The notes under the pieces: model-generated
What the model was told of the DNA's origin: nothing
Seen by the model: only the letters and a program-made list of their open reading frames with translations
Databases searched by the model: none
In this document: in pieces, positions 57,913 to 64,000 of the stretch
Layout: each line of letters opens with the position of its first letter
Position numbering within the stretch: position 1 is the stretch's first letter
Assembly (NCBI RefSeq): GCF_001267155.1
Contig: NZ_CP012357.1
Coordinates: forward strand, 1,116,001 to 1,180,000
Length of the DNA stretch: 64,000 bases
Direction: 5' to 3'
From: Spiroplasma litorale
GTDB taxonomy: Bacteria > Bacillota_I > Bacilli_A > Mycoplasmatales > Mycoplasmataceae
Translations under genes and position numbers: made by a program

Positions 57913-59684
57913 TATTTATCACCACTTTTCTTATAAATTCTTGATACATAGATTCAATAACACATTCCTATAAGACCTAAAGATATGATTATATAGGATG
58001 AATATACTGCACCTAAGTTAAAATAACTATCCTTTGAGCTATATTCGGGTGCTATGCTTGGATCTTCAAACTGTTGCAAACTATTAGTTTGATAAACTAA
58101 AGAGTAAGCTGGTCCTCTTAGAAATGAGTTTTTTTGCACAAATGCATCATAATAATCTCCTGAACCAAATGAATTTGCCATTACATAAAAGTTATTAAAA
58201 GGAGAAAGGTTATAAAACGATTTATTTTTAGTGTAGTTTGAATCAATATTAATTATATATGCTGTTTGCGGAACTAGAGGGTCTTCAAGTGTATCTTTTA
58301 AAATTTCAACCATAGATAAGAAATTGTATGGAATTATTATATTTTTTTGCAAGAATGACCAATTAAATTCAAACTTCAACTTATCATATATATATTTTTC
58401 GGATTCAACATTAGATAAATTCGGTGTACTGTATTTAATATCTGCAAAGTTATAATTATAAGCATTACTTATAATTTTATATATATTTTTTAGCTGATCA
58501 TCTGTTGTTTTTATTAATTTACTGAATAATGTAGAATTAACAGTTCCTTTAATTCCGTTATCTCCAATTAAAACTTCTTTATCATTACTATTGAAATAAG
58601 AATTATTTCAATAGGATTTAACGTTATCTGTAGCACTTACAACAGAAGGAGACAGTGTTACAATATCTTTTAAAAACTCATCTTTTTCAAACAGATTTAT
58701 TAGCTGTTGATTGAACTCACTTGTGAAATTTATTTTGAAATTATAATTATTTTTAGAATTATTAATATATTCTTTAACAAATGTTTCTACTAATTTTTGA
58801 TTTTTTTCTTGACTAAATAAATATAGTTGAGGTTTTAATCAGCTTTTTGATAGCATGTAGGTAATAAAATTTAAAGTAACGCTTCTTATAATTTGATAAT
58901 CCCCTGATTCATTTTCACTTTCATTTGAGAATTTAATTGTTATATTTTCATCAACAAGATTTTTATATTTTGTCTCTAATTTTTTAGTTTCGTTTAAGTC
59001 GGTATACAATTTATTTAAAAAAGCATTTTTATTTTTTCTTTCTTTATAGTTTTCATATCTATAAAGCGATGAAATAATATTACTATCATAAAGATCGCTA
59101 GAACCAAGAGCCACAAATAAACCTGGCCCAATTATTGGGTACATAAAGAACAATACCGATATAACCCATGTCACTGGCAGTGTTTTTTTATAACTTTTTG
59201 TAGTTACTGCAATTAGTAAAGTAATTCAAGTAATTAGTAGGTCAAATGGTATCAATACAAAAACACCTAATGAATACTTCAATACAATAGTCTCTTTTTG
59301 ATATATTTTAGTTGATAATGAAATAAGAATATACAAAGTATATACAACTAAAATAAATGACGTAGTAATTAATTTGTTTGCAAATATTTTTGAGAAAAAT
59401 ATTACTGTAGGTTTTCTGCCTTTTCTAATCATTAATGATTCAATATTTGAAATATGATCTTGTATAAAAAAATCTGATAGATTTGTAATATTAAAAAATG
59501 AGATAAATATCATATCAATTAATATTATAAAAATTGAACCAATAGTTATAATCATGAAACTATTCGAAGTTGTAAATATAATTATAGATATAAATAAGTT
59601 TAGTGCTATAACTATCGATATAGGTATGTAAAATAATTTTCTCTTTAACGTTCTCATTATTGAGAACTTAAACACAACTGACAT
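57912..59684 (-). CDS. ABC transporter permease with large external domain (1)
   Basis: This 590-residue protein has five membrane segments in the first 190 residues, then a large external domain (about 195-560), and one more membrane segment (about 563-585) near the end KKSGDK. A cytoplasmic loop with SDFFIQDHISNIESLMIRKG, and the segment KYSLGVFVLIPFDLLI, recur in permease 2 at 60553. Many Trp are TGA. AGGAGAT precedes the ATG. It partners the ATPase. The layout resembles ABC-2 or lipoprotein-release permeases; the cargo is unknown. Confidence 0.85.
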
Positions 59685-59696
59685 AAAATTATCTCC

Positions 59697-60071
59697 TTAT
59701 CATCTTTCTTTTAATACTGTAATTTTGTTTTGGCCAAGCAATCTATCAGATGTTGGAGATGACTTTATAGTGATAATGGCACCTGTAACAATTGTATTAT
59801 CACTTGTAAAAGCACCTTCACTATATCCTATTGAATAGTCTGTATCAAGATCTGGAACTTCAATATTTAAATTTCTAAAAAATTGACTAATATCACTAAA
59901 TATATTTTCTTCAACACTTGCTTTTGATGAATTATTATATATTTCGCTAAATTCAACCATTTCTAAATATACTTTTGTTTGTCTAAAATTAGTTGTCAAA
60001 TCACAAGAAGTAACTACAATTGGCGATGCAATTGTAGGTATCAAAGAAAAAAATTTTAAAATTCTTTTCAT
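59697..60071 (-). CDS. small lipoprotein of the ABC operon (2)
   Basis: This 124-residue protein starts MKRILKFFSLIPTIASPIVV with lipobox VVTSC, so Cys near residue 23 is lipidated. GGAGGT ten bases upstream supports this start rather than the ATG six codons earlier. The mature part (DLTTNFRQTKVYLEMVEFSE to TVLKERW) ends with a TGA Trp followed by TAA. It lies 12 bases before permease 1. No domain is recognised. Confidence 0.85.
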
Positions 60072-60072
60072 A

Positions 60073-60543
60073 TTAAATACCTCCTTCATTAGAACTGGAT
60101 TTTAAGACAATCAAATTATTAAAATAATAATCTATAAAGTTCTTTGCAGCAGTTCATTTGTTTTTGTAATTAAAAAATATATGTATTTTGAAATTCATAA
60201 CGTAATTATCAGAAGATTCGTATTCTTTTGTATAGTTCTCAAAAATATTTAAAACTAAAAGTAAATTATCCTTTGGTTCTTGATTTGCATTTTGGGTAAT
60301 TTCATAGTCATATAGCTTAATAGATTTTATACTTTCATCAATTCATTTTAGTGCTAATGGGTCATCTTTTCCTGTATACATAGTTTCATTATTCAGAGAT
60401 TTTCTATTTAAATATTTGTAAATAATTGCAGAACTTGTTTGCAACACTCCAAAGTTATAATCAGAACTTGAACAAGACATGGTTAATAAAGATGTATTTG
60501 CAATCAAACTAGTTGTAAATAGTGAAATTATAATTTTTTTCAT
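60073..60543 (-). CDS. small lipoprotein of the ABC operon (3)
   Basis: This 156-residue protein starts MKKIIISLFTTSLIANTSLL with lipobox LTMSC, so Cys near residue 24 is lipidated. The mature part is unassigned and ends SSNEGGI. It lies between permease 2 (9 bases upstream) and lipoprotein 2 (1 base downstream). Two Trp codons are TGA. Its size and layout match the other two small lipoproteins, though sequence similarity is low. Confidence 0.85.
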
Positions 60544-60552
60544 ATTGGCTCC

Positions 60553-62304
60553 TTAATTATCTGAACTTTTTTTATAAATTAAACTATAATATGCAAGATA
60601 TGATATAGAATAAATACCCAAAGATGTAAATATTCATATTAAGTAAGGTGTATAGGCATAAAAGTACGGTTCCATCATAGCGTATTCGTTTTGAGCTTTT
60701 GGATTTAAAGTTGTTTCTAGATCATTTGTTTTATATATATTATTTGCATAGTAAGGAACTTGGAATGCAAATGAGTTATAAATTGGAGTTTCATAATAAA
60801 TATCATTGGTTCCAATGTTGTTTGCCATTATAAAAATATGCATAAATGGATTTAAATTATTATATAGTTGATCTCTATTTTCATATTTAAAAGCATCAGC
60901 AAGTTTATCTCCAGATGTAGTTAATGGGTCATTTAACAAACCAATTATAAAGTAATTTAAATTTGAAGAATTAAATGGAACAATAAAATTGTTTTTCATT
61001 CATTCTTTATTATTTTCAAACTTAAATTTCCCTCTTGTTATTCCATAATTATAGTTATCATTATTATAGTTTGTTAAAAGATAATGATATTTATATTGAT
61101 TTTTAATAATACTGTTGATAGAAATAACATCATTTTTAGAATAATTTTCGGCCATTTTAGTAAAATCAACATTTTCTAAAATTTTCTTAATTCCATTATT
61201 TCCATTATAGACATTTCAGTCACTACTATTGAAATATGTATCACTTCAATATTCTTGCTTATTTTTTGCAGAATCAATTGGTTCTCCAGATATGCTAATT
61301 AAATCTTTTAAAAATTGGTCTGACTCTTGGACTTTCAATAATTTTTCTGCAAAATTCTCTCCGAATTCAACTGAAATACGAACTTCATAATTTATTTGCT
61401 CTATGTAACTTGAAATAAAATCTTTAAGTTTATTTTCTTTATTTTGATAATATAACTCTACTTGCTCTCAACTTTTTGTACTTAGAACAACAAAATAATT
61501 TGTGATTTCTGATGACGTTTTTTCAGAGTCTGAAGTTATTTTTATAAGGTTTTGATTATTAAATATTTCCTTATAATTTTGTTCTCTTTTGCTATCCATA
61601 AAGTTATCGTACAACTTATTTAAAATTTTGTTATCATTTTTTCTTTCTAAATATGATTGATATCTTCCGATATTTTGGGCTTTACTAACAAGAGAAATCG
61701 AAGTGTCTCCTTTATTTATAATATAAAGAATCATTGGACCTCCCATGGGGTAGAGACATAATAGCGTTGTAATAATTCAAGGAAAAGGCAATGTGACTTT
61801 CATTTTTTTTGTAGTTACACTTAGTATTAATGTTATTGCAGAAATCATTAAGTCAAAAGGTATTAAAACAAAAACACCCAATGAGTATTTATTTGTAATT
61901 GAAGTTTGTATTTCAGCAGAAGTAGTTATATTTGAAAATGATATATATAATAAAAATATTAAAAAACAATAACTTATTGAAGCGGTCTTATTGGCAAAAA
62001 ATCTGGAAAAAAATAAATTTGTTGGTTTTTTACCTTTTCTAATCATTAACGATTCAACATTAGAAGTATGGTCTTGTATAAAAAAATCTGCAATATTTGT
62101 GACATCAAAAAATGCTAAAAATATAAAGTTCAATATTAAAACTATCATAGTCATAGTTGTAATTAATTCCATTTTATTACTTACAGTAAATATAATACAA
62201 AATGCTAATAGATTAATAATTACAAAAATAAGTGACGTGATAGAATATAATTTATTTTTCAATATTCTTAACATATAAAACTTATATATAAATAATTTTT
62301 TCAT
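60553..62304 (-). CDS. ABC transporter permease with large external domain (2)
   Basis: This 583-residue paralogue of permease 1 keeps the same layout: five membrane segments to about residue 195, a large external domain, and a final membrane segment. Shared blocks are ADFFIQDHTSNVESLMIRKG, FFSRFFANK and KYSLGVFVLIPFDLMI. The external domains have drifted far more than the membrane parts. It has no ATPase gene of its own, so the two permeases may form a heterodimer with the single ATPase at 57121. Several Trp are TGA. Confidence 0.85.
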
Positions 62305-62346
62305 AATATTCCTTTCGATAATTTATTTATTACTCGTATTAAATTA

Positions 62347-64000
62347 TTATTTATCAATTTCATATCAAACAACTACAAAAGATATGTATTTTAATGAGTT
62401 TTCATTTGCTATAATTTTTGCTTCATCATTACTTTCAAAACTAAAATTAAGTTCTTTTTCATCTAATGTTTTACCAGGATTAACTTTTTCAATATATGAA
62501 ATTAGTTCCTTTAAAGTCGGAGAATTGGATTGAATTTTTATTTTTCCTAGATCATATTCATCTATATATTCTGCTAAGTCAATGCATTTATAGTATTTAA
62601 AAGTCACTTTAAATTCCCCATAATAATATAAGTTATTATCAGAACATAATATTATAGCTTCATTATTTGATAATGAGTTTTCTTTGATGAAATAGTCTTC
62701 AATTTTTAGGTCATTTACATTATTTAATGCTGTTATTTTATTCAACAAACTTTCAAGTAAAGGCTTTTCTCCAGTATCTTTTAAAATTCCTAAATACTTA
62801 TTTTTTACAACATTATTGATGTCTGTTTGTTTAAAGTACTCAAGTTGTAAAAATGTATTATTAGCAAAATTTTCAGATGTTTCTTTAGACTCTAATAAAA
62901 TATTTAATTTTGCCCCATAATCTTGATCAACTGTAATATTTACATCATTTTCAGTAATATTTAAATCTTTATTTAATTCATTTATTTTATTAATAATTTC
63001 TTTATTTGATGGAGTGTCATCATTTCCTCTTAAATAACCTAAATCTTTAGTTTCAATAGCAAAATCTATGTCTCATTTGTGTAAATAATTAAGATTTTTA
63101 GTTCCTTTATAGTGTTGACTTTCACTAGAAATTACCAAATATGCTTTTTTGTTTGATTCTATTTTTGAGTTATTTAAATCAATATCACTTTCTCTTAAAT
63201 ATAAACCACTATAAATTTCATTTATTTTATTAATAATTGAACTATATGATGCATTTTTTACTTCGCTAATTATTTCTTTTAAATCACCATCAATATCTTC
63301 AATTGCTTTTTTGTTTGGACCGTAAATAACAAAATTAATTACTCTATCCTTTGCCCCTGGATAAGATAATTCTAATACTGCACTTTTTTTAAAAGTCTCT
63401 TTATTTGATGTTTTAACTGTAATTTCAAAATCTCTTTCATTTGATTGTGATTGAGTTACTTTTATATCTTCAAAATAAGAGTTATTACCTTGCTCTTTTA
63501 TAATAAGTTTTTCATCTTTTTTTACATTTAATATAACTACATTTATTTTGACTGTTTCATTAAATCCTGCTTCATTAATAACATTAGAAGGCACGATAAT
63601 TATTGGCATACTATCTTTTTCAATAACTTCTAGACTAAATGTAGAGTTTACACTACCTATTTCAAGATTAACTGTGCAAACTCCTTTTTTATATCCTTTT
63701 ATATTTACTATAAATGTTTTATTACGTTCTGACTGGTTAGAGTTTTTATCTAAATCTACACTTCAAACCTGTGCATATTCACCACTTTGAATATCAGCTC
63801 TTAAATTTAATTCAAAAGCATTTTTTACTTTAACTTTAACATTAACTTCATTGTCTACAGCAACTGTTTGATTTTCAACTTTAGATATTTCTGGTTGTAC
63901 TTTTTCAGGTTCGGTATCTCCCCAACCAGAAGAATCACCTTTTTGAATACCACTTCCACAAGATACTAAAAAAATAGAGGTTATACAAACCATCAATATA
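62347..64000 (-). CDS. large lipoprotein, start outside the window
   Basis: At least 550 residues are visible. The N-terminus (MMVCITSIFLVSCGSGIQKG) holds lipobox FLVSC; the signal peptide is short for the family, so the true start is probably just past the right edge. A linker rich in Gly, Glu, Pro follows. The rest has repeated beta-rich units: VKVKNAFELNLRADIQ, VVILNVKKDEKLIIKEQG, KSAVLELSYPGAKDRVIN. It ends VVVWYEIDK with a TGA Trp. It lies 42 bases before permease 2 and may be its external partner. Confidence 0.8.

Overview
This window is chromosomal DNA from a mollicute of the Entomoplasmatales, most probably a Spiroplasma. It is extremely AT-rich. UGA is read as tryptophan in nearly every gene (genetic code 4), and many lipoproteins start with a short Lys-containing signal peptide ending at a VSC- or TSC-type lipobox. 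The str operon and an rpoE-pyrG-fba-rpmE-tdk-prfA-prmC order are kept as in Firmicutes. All coding regions below are given under code 4, so in-frame TGA is not treated as a stop.

Layout. 1-2.6 kb: a gene end, a small lipoprotein, a decayed ABC-type ATPase and a polytopic membrane protein; the last two share an operator-like sequence. 2.8-7.1 kb: the str operon (rpsL, rpsG, fusA, tuf), minus strand. 7.3-15.5 kb: an acyltransferase, gene debris, a 653-residue lipoprotein built of repeated domains, two unknown membrane-linked proteins, and a 551-residue coiled-coil protein with a hydrophobic hairpin. 15.6-32.5 kb: a decaying island with four IS3-family copies (one intact), relics of further elements, long non-coding stretches, a dispersed membrane-protein pair, an eroded copy of a neighbouring gene block, and a well-preserved TIR-caspase gene pair. 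32.6-37.9 kb: the intact version of that block (a DUF3137-like protein and two related small membrane proteins) and other unknown genes. 37.9-43.2 kb: two very large surface/cytoskeleton-like proteins, one with tandem repeats. 43.2-50.3 kb: rpmE, then an operon with a degenerate ABC-like protein, a DHH phosphoesterase, tdk, prfA, prmC and a membrane protein. 50.3-56.6 kb: ispF, gltX, an HD phosphohydrolase, rpoE, pyrG and fba. 56.6-64 kb: an ABC exporter operon with one ATPase, two paralogous permeases and four lipoproteins.

The most interesting locus is 27.9-29.5 kb. A DUF1863-type TIR protein (similar in type to ThsB of Thoeris) and a caspase-like protease with an intact His-Cys dyad are coded back to back, sharing bases in a TAATG stop/start overlap. 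They are intact inside a region where almost everything else is decaying. The pair looks like a minimal TIR-to-caspase immune module of the kind reported as type IV Thoeris, here in a wall-less, reduced-genome bacterium. Function is inferred from domains and gene arrangement only.
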